Shown in pieces: positions 7,600 through 13,830 of a DNA stretch of 19,204 nucleotides. Positions within the stretch are counted from its first letter, which is position 1, and the number at the start of each line of letters is the position of its first letter. The notes under the pieces are model-generated. The model was given only the letters and a program-made list of their open reading frames with translations. It did no database searches and was not told where the DNA came from. The stretch covers positions 1-19,204 of the forward strand of contig JASHRK010000114.1 in NCBI GenBank assembly GCA_030037405.1, given 5' to 3'. The translations under genes were made by a program, and so were the position numbers. Source of the stretch: Acidimicrobiales bacterium (GTDB lineage Bacteria > Actinomycetota > Acidimicrobiia > Acidimicrobiales > Bog-793).

Positions 7600-8934
7600 A
7601 TGGCAGTACCGACGTCGGCACGTTACGTCGTCATCGGAGCAGGGATCCACGGGCTCTCGACGGCGTGGCACCTCGCCTCGAGCCTCGCGGCACAGGGGCG
7701 CTTCGACGCCGGCGACGTCGTCGTCGTGGACAAGAACGGCGTCGGCGCCGGGGCGTCGGGCATCGCCTGCGGCGTGGTGCGCAACAACTACTTCCAGCCG
7801 GCGATGCGCGAGCTCATGGCTCACTCGGTCTCGGTCTGGGAGTCCGACCCGAAGGCGTTCTGCTACAACCCCGTCGGCTACATGCAGATCGCCCCGCCGG
7901 TCATGGCAGACGACGTCTCCAAGATCTACGAGGAGCAGAAGGCGATCGGCTACGAGTCGGTGCTCGTCGAGGGAGAGGACGACTGCCGCAGCTACATGCA
8001 GGCGATGTTCTCGGACTGGCAGGCGGGAAACATCGCCGTCGTGCTGCACGAGAAGAGGGGCGGCTATGCCAACAACGTCGGCTCGCTTCGCGGGCTCGAG
8101 GCGAAGGCACGTGCCGCCGGCGTCAAGATCTACACCGGCACGGCCGTGAAGAGCTTCGCCATGGACGGCAACGCCGTGAAGGCGGTGGAGACGGAGGCGG
8201 GAACGATCGCCTGCGAGCAGGTCGTGATCGCGGCGGGGCCGTGGGTGCGCCACTTCTGGCAGATGCTCGGCCTCCCCGACACCGTCGAGGTGAAAGGGCG
8301 CGACGGCAACGTCTACGAGAGGCCGATGTGGACCTACTGGTGCCTGCAGGAAGGGACGGTCGAGGTGCCGCCCGACTTCTTCCTGACAGACGCCGGCGAG
8401 ATGCCGCCCGTGCTGCACGTCGACACCGACGCCCCCTTGTACGACGACTCGGACGGGTCGCTCGTCACCGACGCCCTCTGGGGGATCTACTACAAGCCCG
8501 ACCTCTACTTCGGCGGCGTGCAGGGAGGGGCGATGCCCTATGTCGTCGACCGCCCCCTCGACGAGGTGGCCGTCGACCCGTACGGTCCCGCCAGCCCGGA
8601 CTTCGTCGTCGGCGACGAGTTCGCCCGCATGTGGACCTCGGGCCTCGCCCACTGCCACAAGCGCTTCGAAGGCAAGCGGGCGAGCTTCAAGAAGGAGGCG
8701 TCCGGGGGGCTCGGTTGCTTCACCCCCGACAGCTTCCCCGTCTTCGACGTCTTCGCCGAGAACGCCTACGTCATCGCCGACTCGAACCACGGCTACAAGA
8801 TGATCGGCGTGGGCGCCCTCGTGGCAAAAGAGGTGCTGGGGCAAGACCAGGCCCTTCTCGAGCCCTTCCGTTTCTCGCGGTACGCCGAAGGGCGCCTCCA
8901 CCCCGTGAGCCACTCGCCCTATCCCTGGAGCTAG
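7600..8934 (+). CDS. FAD-dependent oxidoreductase, DAO family (SoxB-like without the FMN histidine)
   Basis: 444 residues of the D-amino-acid oxidase/sarcosine oxidase-beta family. The N-terminal FAD dinucleotide fold is VVIGAGIHGLSTA (G13-x-G15-x2-G18), and the C-terminal flavin-contact motif is DSNHGYKMIGVG (394-405), preceded by GGLGCFTPDSFPVF. Expected chemistry: oxidation of an N-methyl or secondary amine carbon. By eye it is a paralogue of the SoxB protein at 12249-13526, but where SoxB has GGIIRHDAV with the presumed FMN-carrying histidine, this protein has GGYANNVG (154-161), with Asn159 at that place. It therefore probably carries FAD only. Strong ribosome binding site AGGAGGAGAGG. 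The next gene, 16 nt on, is a GcvT-like folate protein, together resembling a split dimethylglycine/sarcosine dehydrogenase. Substrate unknown. Confidence 0.85.
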   Translation: MAVPTSARYVVIGAGIHGLSTAWHLASSLAAQGRFDAGDVVVVDKNGVGAGASGIACGVVRNNYFQPAMRELMAHSVSVWESDPKAFCYNPVGYMQIAPPVMADDVSKIYEEQKAIGYESVLVEGEDDCRSYMQAMFSDWQAGNIAVVLHEKRGGYANNVGSLRGLEAKARAAGVKIYTGTAVKSFAMDGNAVKAVETEAGTIACEQVVIAAGPWVRHFWQMLGLPDTVEVKGRDGNVYERPMWTYWCLQEGTVEVPPDFFLTDAGEMPPVLHVDTDAPLYDDSDGSLVTDALWGIYYKPDLYFGGVQGGAMPYVVDRPLDEVAVDPYGPASPDFVVGDEFARMWTSGLAHCHKRFEGKRASFKKEASGGLGCFTPDSFPVFDVFAENAYVIADSNHGYKMIGVGALVAKEVLGQDQALLEPFRFSRYAEGRLHPVSHSPYPWS

Positions 8935-8950
8935 GAGAACCGAGAGCGAG

Positions 8951-10087
8951 ATGACCCTGTTAAAGACCGCCTTCCACAGCCGCACGGGAGCACTCGGGGC
9001 GACCTTCGACGAGTACGCCGGCTACGAGCTCCCCTACCAATTCGCGGCGGACGTCGCAGATGAGTACTGGGCGTGCCGGAGGCACGCCATCGTGATCGAC
9101 CTCACGCCCCTTCGCAAGGTGGAGGTGACCGGGCCGGGCTCGGGCCCCCTGCTGCAGTACGCCGTGACACGCGACCTTCGCCGCCTCGGGGACGGAGACG
9201 TCGTCTACACCGCCGTCTGCGACGAGGACGGCATCGTCCTCGACGACGGCACTGTGTTCCGGTTCGGGCCCGAGAAGTTCCGCTGGATCGGCTACACCGA
9301 CGAGGACGAGGAGCTGCTCCGCTCCCGGGCGAGCTCGCTCGGGGTCGAGGTGGAGCTCGACAACTCGACGGAGCGCCTCCACAACATCGCCGTCCAGGGC
9401 CCGGCGAGCCGGGAGATCGTCACCTCCGCCATCACCGACGCGGGCTCACGGGCGATCGGCGACCTCACCTGGTTCAAGTTCACCTCGGGCACGGTCGCCG
9501 GGGCCGGCGAAGAAGTGCTCGTCTCGCGTACCGGGTACTCGGGGGAGCTCGGCTACGAGCTCTGGTGCCGTCCGGAGGACGGGCCCGCCGTCTGGGACGC
9601 CGTCTTCGAGGCGGGATCGAGCCACGGTCTCGCCCCCCTCGGTCTCAACGCCCTCGACGTCGTCCGCGTCGAGGCCGGCCTCATCTTCAAGGGCTACGAG
9701 TACGAGGGCACGGAGGACCCCTTCGAAGCGGGCATCGGCTTCACGGTGTCGAAGGCGAAGGACGACCCCTACGTCGGCAAGGAGGCGCTCTCGCGCCGGA
9801 GGCAGGAGCCGGCGTCGGTCCTCGTCGGCCTCGAGCTCGAGGGCGGCGAGGCCGCCGCCCATGGAGACACCGTCTCTGCCGGCGGGGAGAAGGTGGGGGT
9901 CGTCACGAGCGGGGTGGTCTCCCCGCTCCTGGAGAAGAGCATCGCCCTTGCCCGGGTGGCCACCTCGAGCTCGGAGCTCGGCGAGAGCCTCGAGGTGACG
10001 GGGGCGGACGGCGACTCGGCGCCGGTGGCCGCCACGGTCGTCCGCTTCCCCTTCTACGACCCGGACAAGACGCGCCCCCGCTCCTGA
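8951..10087 (+). CDS. GcvT-like aminomethyltransferase / folate-dependent demethylase partner
   Basis: 378 residues covering the whole GcvT fold (N-terminal folate-binding domain plus C-terminal barrel). Related domains bind tetrahydrofolate and receive a methylene group from an iminium or aminomethyl intermediate. Visible: LRKVEVTGPG (54-63), CDEDGIVLDDGTVF with the Asp98-Asp99 pair equivalent to the GcvT catalytic Asp, RTGYSGELGYELW (in the centre) and the C-terminal FYDPDK signature. It lacks the KGCYxGQE motif of YgfZ-type iron-sulfur proteins. Together with the preceding FAD enzyme it forms the two halves that are fused in dimethylglycine oxidase. No glycine-cleavage P or H protein is near, so a glycine cleavage role is unlikely. 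The stop overlaps the next start (ATG within TGATG). Confidence 0.87.
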   Translation: MTLLKTAFHSRTGALGATFDEYAGYELPYQFAADVADEYWACRRHAIVIDLTPLRKVEVTGPGSGPLLQYAVTRDLRRLGDGDVVYTAVCDEDGIVLDDGTVFRFGPEKFRWIGYTDEDEELLRSRASSLGVEVELDNSTERLHNIAVQGPASREIVTSAITDAGSRAIGDLTWFKFTSGTVAGAGEEVLVSRTGYSGELGYELWCRPEDGPAVWDAVFEAGSSHGLAPLGLNALDVVRVEAGLIFKGYEYEGTEDPFEAGIGFTVSKAKDDPYVGKEALSRRRQEPASVLVGLELEGGEAAAHGDTVSAGGEKVGVVTSGVVSPLLEKSIALARVATSSSELGESLEVTGADGDSAPVAATVVRFPFYDPDKTRPRS

Positions 10088-10380
10088 TGGGAGAGGGCGG
10101 AGAAGGCGCCGGAGCGGGCGGGAAGGGCGCCGGAGCGGTCGTCTCTGGGACGATGCGCCAGGTGACGCTCGGCGCCGCCCGGCTGCCGTTCCTCTTCCCT
10201 GGCGTCCCCTTCGCCGTCGTCGCCTACGTGGCGACGGCCTGCGGGCTCATCGGCACGAGCTACGACAACCTGTGGGGAGTGCTCGCAGCCGCCGTCGCCG
10301 GCACCGGCTGGTACCTCTCCCCCCTCGGGCGCCTCGAGTCGGCGCGCCGCGAGCGCCTGCGAGCGGCTGGAGCCGGCTAG
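10087..10380 (+). CDS. Small two-helix membrane protein
   Basis: 97 residues, family not recognised. The ATG at 10087 shares one base with the stop of the GcvT-like gene (TGATG), so it is likely translated by coupling or reinitiation. The first 20 residues are glycine/alanine-rich and contain a 21-bp direct repeat; two hydrophobic stretches follow (about 33-57 and 62-80), and the C-terminal RLESARRERLR is strongly basic, probably cytoplasmic. An internal ATG at 10153 would give 75 residues without the glycine-rich head; neither start has a strong Shine-Dalgarno sequence. A membrane tether or small transport subunit for the upstream enzymes is possible but cannot be shown. The stop TAG lies in a CTAG shared with the opposite-strand gene. 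Confidence 0.6.
   Translation: MGEGGEGAGAGGKGAGAVVSGTMRQVTLGAARLPFLFPGVPFAVVAYVATACGLIGTSYDNLWGVLAAAVAGTGWYLSPLGRLESARRERLRAAGAG
10105..10138 (+). repeat. 21-bp-spaced direct repeat encoding GAGA segments
   Basis: GGCGCCGGAGCGG occurs at 10105-10117 and again at 10126-10138, in the same reading frame with 21-bp periodicity. It encodes the repeated GAGA-type segment of the small membrane protein's N-terminus. Probably an internal duplication. Confidence 0.6.
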
Positions 10381-11486
10381 AGCTCCTTCGCCCTCCTCCG
10401 CTCCGGGTCGTAGACGGGGTGGCGGACGACCTCGCCCTCTACCTTGCCGCCCGAGACCTCGGCCGTGACACGGGTACCCGCCGCATTGGCGGGTTTGCGC
10501 AGCTTGGCGAGGCCGAGCGTCCGCCCGCCGAGGACTGGGGCCTCGATCGCCTGGGTCACGAGGCCGGCTTTCTCTCCGTCGACGGAGAGCGCTGCCCCCG
10601 TCGCCCCGGGGCCGCCAGAGTCGAGGACGACGCTCGTGAGGCGAAGCTGCGTCTCTTCCCGGTCTCGGGCAAGGGCGGCGCTTCCTCGGAACTCCCCCTT
10701 CGAGAGGTCGACCGCCCAACCGAGACCGCACTCGTAGGGAGACACGGTCGAGTCGTACTCCACCCCGCCGATGATGAAGCCACCTTCGATGCGGAAGAGG
10801 TCGAGAGCGTCCATGCCGACGATCTTCATGCCGTGCGGCTCGCCCGCCTCGACGAGGCGGTCGAACAGGGCGACGGCGTCATCCCGCTGGACCCAGAGCT
10901 CGTAGCCGAGCTCGGCGGTGTAGCCGAGGCGGGTCATGAAGGTCTCGATGCCGCCGATCTTCACCCTCTCCTTGAAGCTGTAGTAGGGAAAGGCGGCGTT
11001 CGAGAGGTCGGCGTCGGCAAGCGGCTGCAGGATCTGGCGGCTGAGCGGTCCCTGGAGGCAGAGGTGCGGCATCTCGTCGGTGAAGAGCCTGACGTTCAAC
11101 CCGGTGCCGGCAGCACGTTCGGCGAACAGCTCGGCGTCGCGGTCGTTGGCTCCGCAGAAACGCACCCGGTCCGGCCCGAAGACCGACGCCGTGCAGTCGT
11201 CGATCATCTTCCCGTCCTCGTCCGTGAGGGCGCCGTAGGCGATGTGGCCCGGCAGCACCTTGGAGAGGTCGCGGGTGAGAAGAGAGTTGAGGAAGTCCCG
11301 CGCTCCCGGCCCGCTCACGTCGATCTTGCGCAGCATCGAGAAGTCCATGAGCCCGGCCGTCTCCCGCACGGCCCGGTACTCCTCCAAGGTGTCGGACACG
11401 ACCGACGGGGCGAGGTACCCGAAGAGGTCCATCCAGCTCTCCGTCAGCGCTCGCAACCTGCCGTAGAACGCAGTTTCCGTACTCAT
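10377..11486 (-). CDS. Second GcvT-like aminomethyltransferase family protein
   Basis: 369 residues on the opposite strand from both operons. It is a clear paralogue of the protein at 8951-10087: it shares the pattern LRKIDVSGPG (52-61), LTRDLSKVLPG, TDEDGKMIDDC with the Asp96-Asp97 pair, GYTAELGYELW, and a GVEYDSTVSPYECGLGW segment that parallels GYEYEGTEDPFEAGIGF. The C-terminus ends with VYDPERR, as in GcvT proteins. A tetrahydrofolate-dependent one-carbon transfer role is expected; substrate unknown. ATG 11486 has only a weak purine-rich region upstream. It is divergent from the XRE-cupin regulator across a 65-bp gap, which suggests that regulator controls it, and it converges on the small membrane-protein gene with overlapping stop codons. 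Confidence 0.85.
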   Translation of the reverse strand: MSTETAFYGRLRALTESWMDLFGYLAPSVVSDTLEEYRAVRETAGLMDFSMLRKIDVSGPGARDFLNSLLTRDLSKVLPGHIAYGALTDEDGKMIDDCTASVFGPDRVRFCGANDRDAELFAERAAGTGLNVRLFTDEMPHLCLQGPLSRQILQPLADADLSNAAFPYYSFKERVKIGGIETFMTRLGYTAELGYELWVQRDDAVALFDRLVEAGEPHGMKIVGMDALDLFRIEGGFIIGGVEYDSTVSPYECGLGWAVDLSKGEFRGSAALARDREETQLRLTSVVLDSGGPGATGAALSVDGEKAGLVTQAIEAPVLGGRTLGLAKLRKPANAAGTRVTAEVSGGKVEGEVVRHPVYDPERRRAKEL

Positions 11487-11490
11487 AGGG

Positions 11491-11510
11491 ACCGGATCGT
11501 ACCGGATGAT
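11491..11510. promoter_or_regulatory. Tandem 10-bp repeat in divergent promoter region
   Basis: ACCGGATCGT is followed directly by ACCGGATGAT (8 of 10 bases identical), one helical turn apart, in the 65-bp gap between the minus-strand GcvT-like gene and the XRE-cupin regulator. Helically phased repeats are a common binding arrangement for dimeric regulators. A 5-bp inverted repeat (CGGGC-AACGG-GCCCG, 11517-11531) lies next to it. Confidence 0.35.
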
Positions 11511-11536
11511 CGACCCCGGGCAACGGGCCCGAGATC

Positions 11537-11542
11537 TAGACT
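11537..11542 (+). promoter_or_regulatory. Putative -10 element; regulator mRNA may be leaderless
   Basis: TAGACT (11537-11542) ends 9 bp before the GTG start at 11552. The sequence between them contains no Shine-Dalgarno motif. A transcript beginning at or within a few bases of the GTG would be leaderless, which is common in Actinomycetota. No clear -35 element is visible. Confidence 0.3.
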
Positions 11543-11551
11543 TCCGCCCCA

Positions 11552-12166
11552 GTGACCAACCTGGACGTGTTACGTACCGCCGACGCGGTCGACGTGAGCG
11601 TGGGGTGGGTCATTGCCCAGCGCGTCCGCGAGTACCGGAACCAGCTCGGGTTCACCGTCGAGCAGCTCGCCGAGCGCTCCGGCATCTCGAAGGGAATGCT
11701 CTCGAAGATCGAGAACGCCCAGGCATCGCCGAGCCTCGGGACTCTCGTGAAGCTCGCGGCGGCGATCTCCGTCCCGCTCACGGCGCTTTTCCGCGGGCTC
11801 GACGAAGAGCACGACGCCCTCTTCGTCCGTGCCGGCAACGGCGTCGAGATCATCCGCAAGGGCACGAGGGTCGGGCATCGCTACGAGCTCCTCGGGGAGA
11901 TGAGAGGCCCGAACAAGGTCGTCGAGCCGATGCTGGTCACCCTCAACGAGCACAGCGAGGTCTTCCCCCTCTTCCAGCACCCCGGGATCGAGTTCATCTA
12001 CATGCTCGAGGGCATCGTCGAGTACGGCTACGGCTCCGACCGCTACGTCCTCAACCCGGGGGACGCTCTCCAGTTCTCCGGCGAGATCGTGCACGGCCCC
12101 ACAGAGCTCGTCGCCGTGCCGATCAAGTTCCTCTCCGTCATCGCCTACGGGAGCCCTCGCCGCTGA
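11552..12166 (+). CDS. XRE-cupin transcriptional regulator (PuuR-like architecture)
   Basis: 204 residues with an N-terminal XRE helix-turn-helix (about residues 20-80; FTVEQLAERSGISKGMLSKI contains the recognition helix) and a C-terminal cupin (about 125-198) with HPGIEFIYMLEGIVEYGY, the DRYVLNPGDALQF turn and His181. Family members such as PuuR sense amines, amino acids or their derivatives through the cupin and repress catabolic operons. GTG at 11552 is the only start that keeps the family-like N-terminus; there is no ribosome binding site. It is divergent from one GcvT-like gene and directly upstream of the sox/mgd operon, with a 17-bp palindrome in between, so it is the obvious candidate regulator for both. 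The inducer is unknown; N-methylglutamate, methylamine or gamma-glutamylmethylamide are guesses. Confidence 0.9.
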   Translation: MTNLDVLRTADAVDVSVGWVIAQRVREYRNQLGFTVEQLAERSGISKGMLSKIENAQASPSLGTLVKLAAAISVPLTALFRGLDEEHDALFVRAGNGVEIIRKGTRVGHRYELLGEMRGPNKVVEPMLVTLNEHSEVFPLFQHPGIEFIYMLEGIVEYGYGSDRYVLNPGDALQFSGEIVHGPTELVAVPIKFLSVIAYGSPRR

Positions 12167-12175
12167 AAGAACCCC

Positions 12176-12192
12176 GTCCACTGTGAGTGGAC
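12176..12192. promoter_or_regulatory. 17-bp palindrome, candidate operator of the sox/mgd operon
   Basis: GTCCACT-GTG-AGTGGAC is a perfect inverted repeat with 7-bp arms and a 3-bp centre, starting 10 bp after the regulator stop and ending 56 bp before the soxB start. It overlaps the -35 position of a possible promoter. No T-run follows, so operator is preferred over intrinsic terminator. I found no second exact copy in the window by eye. Confidence 0.5.
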
Positions 12193-12217
12193 CCGGTTTC
12201 ACAGCTCATGCTACATT
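12188..12217 (+). promoter_or_regulatory. Putative promoter of the soxBDAG-fhs operon
   Basis: TGGACC (12188-12193) and an extended -10 TGC-TACATT (12209-12217) are separated by 18 bp. The -35 overlaps the right arm of the 17-bp palindrome, a layout expected for repression by steric exclusion. Assigned by eye. Confidence 0.35.
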
Positions 12218-12248
12218 GCCTGCCGCCAAGTCGGACAAGGAGACCGCG

Positions 12249-13526
12249 ATGCGACGAGCTACGCGCGCAGGTGGCGCGCCCCAGCGTTACTCGGCCGCCT
12301 CCCTCTTTCGCCACGGGCTCACCCATGAGGACTGGGAGCGGGTCTGGCGCACGGTCGAGATGCGCCGCTCCTACGACGCCGTCGTCATCGGCGCCGGGGT
12401 GCACGGGCTGGCGACGGCGTACTACCTTGCCTCCAACCACGGCATGGGGAACGTGGCGGTCGTCGACAAGGGCTACGTCGGCGGCGGCGGGTCCGGCCGC
12501 AACACGGCGATCATCCGGTCGAATTACCTGACTCCGGAAGGAGTGCGTTTCTACGACCGCTCCACGCGCCTCTACGAGAACCTCTCGGCCACGCTCAACT
12601 TCAACGTCATGTTCGCACGGCGCGGCCACCTCACCCTCGCCCACACGGACGCCTCCGTGCGCACCATGCGCTGGAGGGCGGAGGTGAACAAGCTCGAGGG
12701 AGTGGAATCGGAGGTGATCGGGCCGGACGAGGTGAAAGAGCTCGTCCCCTTCATGGACACCTCGACCAAGACGAGGTACCCGATCCTCGGCGCCCTCTAC
12801 CACCCCCCGGGTGGGATCATCCGCCACGACGCCGTCAACTGGGGCTACGCCAGGGCGGCCGACTCCCTCGGCGTCGAGATACACCAGGGGACGGAGGTCA
12901 CCGGGATCTCGACGGACCGCGGGCGCGTCACGGGTGTCACGACCTCGAGGGGTGCCATCTCGGCCCCCGTGGTGGTCAACTGCACGGCCGGTTGGGCAAG
13001 CCTCGTGGCCACCATGGCGGGCGTACGCCTCCCCATCATCACGCACCCCTTGCAGGCTGCTGTCACCGAGCCGGTCAAGATGTTCCTCCACGCCGTCGTG
13101 GTCTCGGGCAGCCTTCACGTCTACGTGAGCCAGACCGACCGCGGCGAGCTCGTCTTCGGCGCCAGCACCGATCCGTACGCCTCCTACTCGATGCGCGGCT
13201 CGCTCGAGTTCACCGAGGAGCTCGCGACCCACGTGCTCGAGCTCATGCCCTCGATCTCGAAGATGCGGGTGCTCCGGCAGTGGGCCGGGCTCTGCGACAT
13301 AACGCCCGACTTCTCCCCCATCATGGGCGTGACTCCCGTCGACGGCTTCCTCGTCGACGTCGGCTGGGGAACCTACGGCTTCAAGGCCGGGCCGGCCGCA
13401 GGCGAGGCGATGGCCGAGCTCGTCGCCACCGGGAAGACGCCGGAGTCGATCGCGGCATTCGACCTCGCACGCTTCGAGGAGGCGCGCCTCGTGGGAGAGC
13501 GCGGGGCCGCCGCCGTGGGACATTGA
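12249..13526 (+). CDS. soxB: Sarcosine oxidase / N-methylglutamate dehydrogenase beta subunit (SoxB/MgdA)
   Basis: 425 residues; catalytic flavoprotein subunit of the heterotetrameric family. It oxidises the N-methyl carbon of the substrate at FAD. Motifs: VVIGAGVHGLATAYYLA with G48-x-G50-x2-G53, GGGGSGRNTAIIRSNYL (typical of the heterotetrameric beta subunit), and GGIIRHDAV with His193, matching the histidine to which the family covalently attaches FMN; the C-terminal flavin contact is DVGWGTYGFKAGPAAGE. The frame extends to 12183, but ATG 12249 is preferred because AAGGAG (12237-12242) precedes it. It opens soxBDAG. The gmaS-mgsABC operon nearby argues that the substrate is N-methylglutamate (mgdA) rather than sarcosine; homology alone does not discriminate. 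Confidence 0.9.
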   Translation: MRRATRAGGAPQRYSAASLFRHGLTHEDWERVWRTVEMRRSYDAVVIGAGVHGLATAYYLASNHGMGNVAVVDKGYVGGGGSGRNTAIIRSNYLTPEGVRFYDRSTRLYENLSATLNFNVMFARRGHLTLAHTDASVRTMRWRAEVNKLEGVESEVIGPDEVKELVPFMDTSTKTRYPILGALYHPPGGIIRHDAVNWGYARAADSLGVEIHQGTEVTGISTDRGRVTGVTTSRGAISAPVVVNCTAGWASLVATMAGVRLPIITHPLQAAVTEPVKMFLHAVVVSGSLHVYVSQTDRGELVFGASTDPYASYSMRGSLEFTEELATHVLELMPSISKMRVLRQWAGLCDITPDFSPIMGVTPVDGFLVDVGWGTYGFKAGPAAGEAMAELVATGKTPESIAAFDLARFEEARLVGERGAAAVGH

Positions 13527-13548
13527 CCGAGGCACACGAGGCGACGCC

Positions 13549-13830
13549 ATGATCCTCATCCCCTGCCCGCACTGCGGAGATCGGAACTCGAGCGAGTTCA
13601 CCTACGCCGGCGAGGTGCACTCCCGCCCGAGCCCCGGAGATGCCCGCCAGGGACCCTGGCGCGACTACCTCTACGGCAAGGACAACCCTGCCGGCTGGAC
13701 CGAGGAGCGCTGGTTCCACGGATCGGGCTGCGGCAAGTACCTACGGGCCGAGCGCCATACCGTGACGAACGAGATCCGTGCCACCCGGCCCGAGGTCGGA
13801 GCCGGCGCGAGCTCGAGGACGAGACCGTGA
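13549..13830 (+). CDS. soxD: Sarcosine oxidase / N-methylglutamate dehydrogenase delta subunit (SoxD/MgdB)
   Basis: 93 residues, usual size for the delta subunit, a small zinc protein that packs against the alpha subunit. Cys6 and Cys9 in LIPCPHCGDR together with His57 and Cys61 in RWFHGSGCGKY form the expected zinc site. WRDYLYGKDNPAGWTEERW (residues 37-55) is the well-conserved core of the family. The gene lies 22 nt after soxB with a GAGG upstream, and its stop TGA overlaps the GTG start of soxA (GTGA), indicating translational coupling. The tail after about residue 72 is variable in the family. Confidence 0.92.
   Translation: MILIPCPHCGDRNSSEFTYAGEVHSRPSPGDARQGPWRDYLYGKDNPAGWTEERWFHGSGCGKYLRAERHTVTNEIRATRPEVGAGASSRTRP

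Noticed and set aside
6889..8985. 698-codon minus-strand open frame across mgsC, the 141-aa gene and the FAD gene
   Set aside because: It spans three well-supported plus-strand genes and shows no domain; judged a shadow frame.
8951..11486. Glycine cleavage system
   Set aside because: Two GcvT-like genes are present but there is no gcvH or gcvP and no lipoyl domain; the context is amine demethylation.
12167..12248. Intrinsic terminator after the XRE-cupin gene
   Set aside because: The 17-bp palindrome could form a hairpin but is followed by CCGGTTTCAC without a T-run, and it overlaps a plausible promoter, so operator is the better reading.
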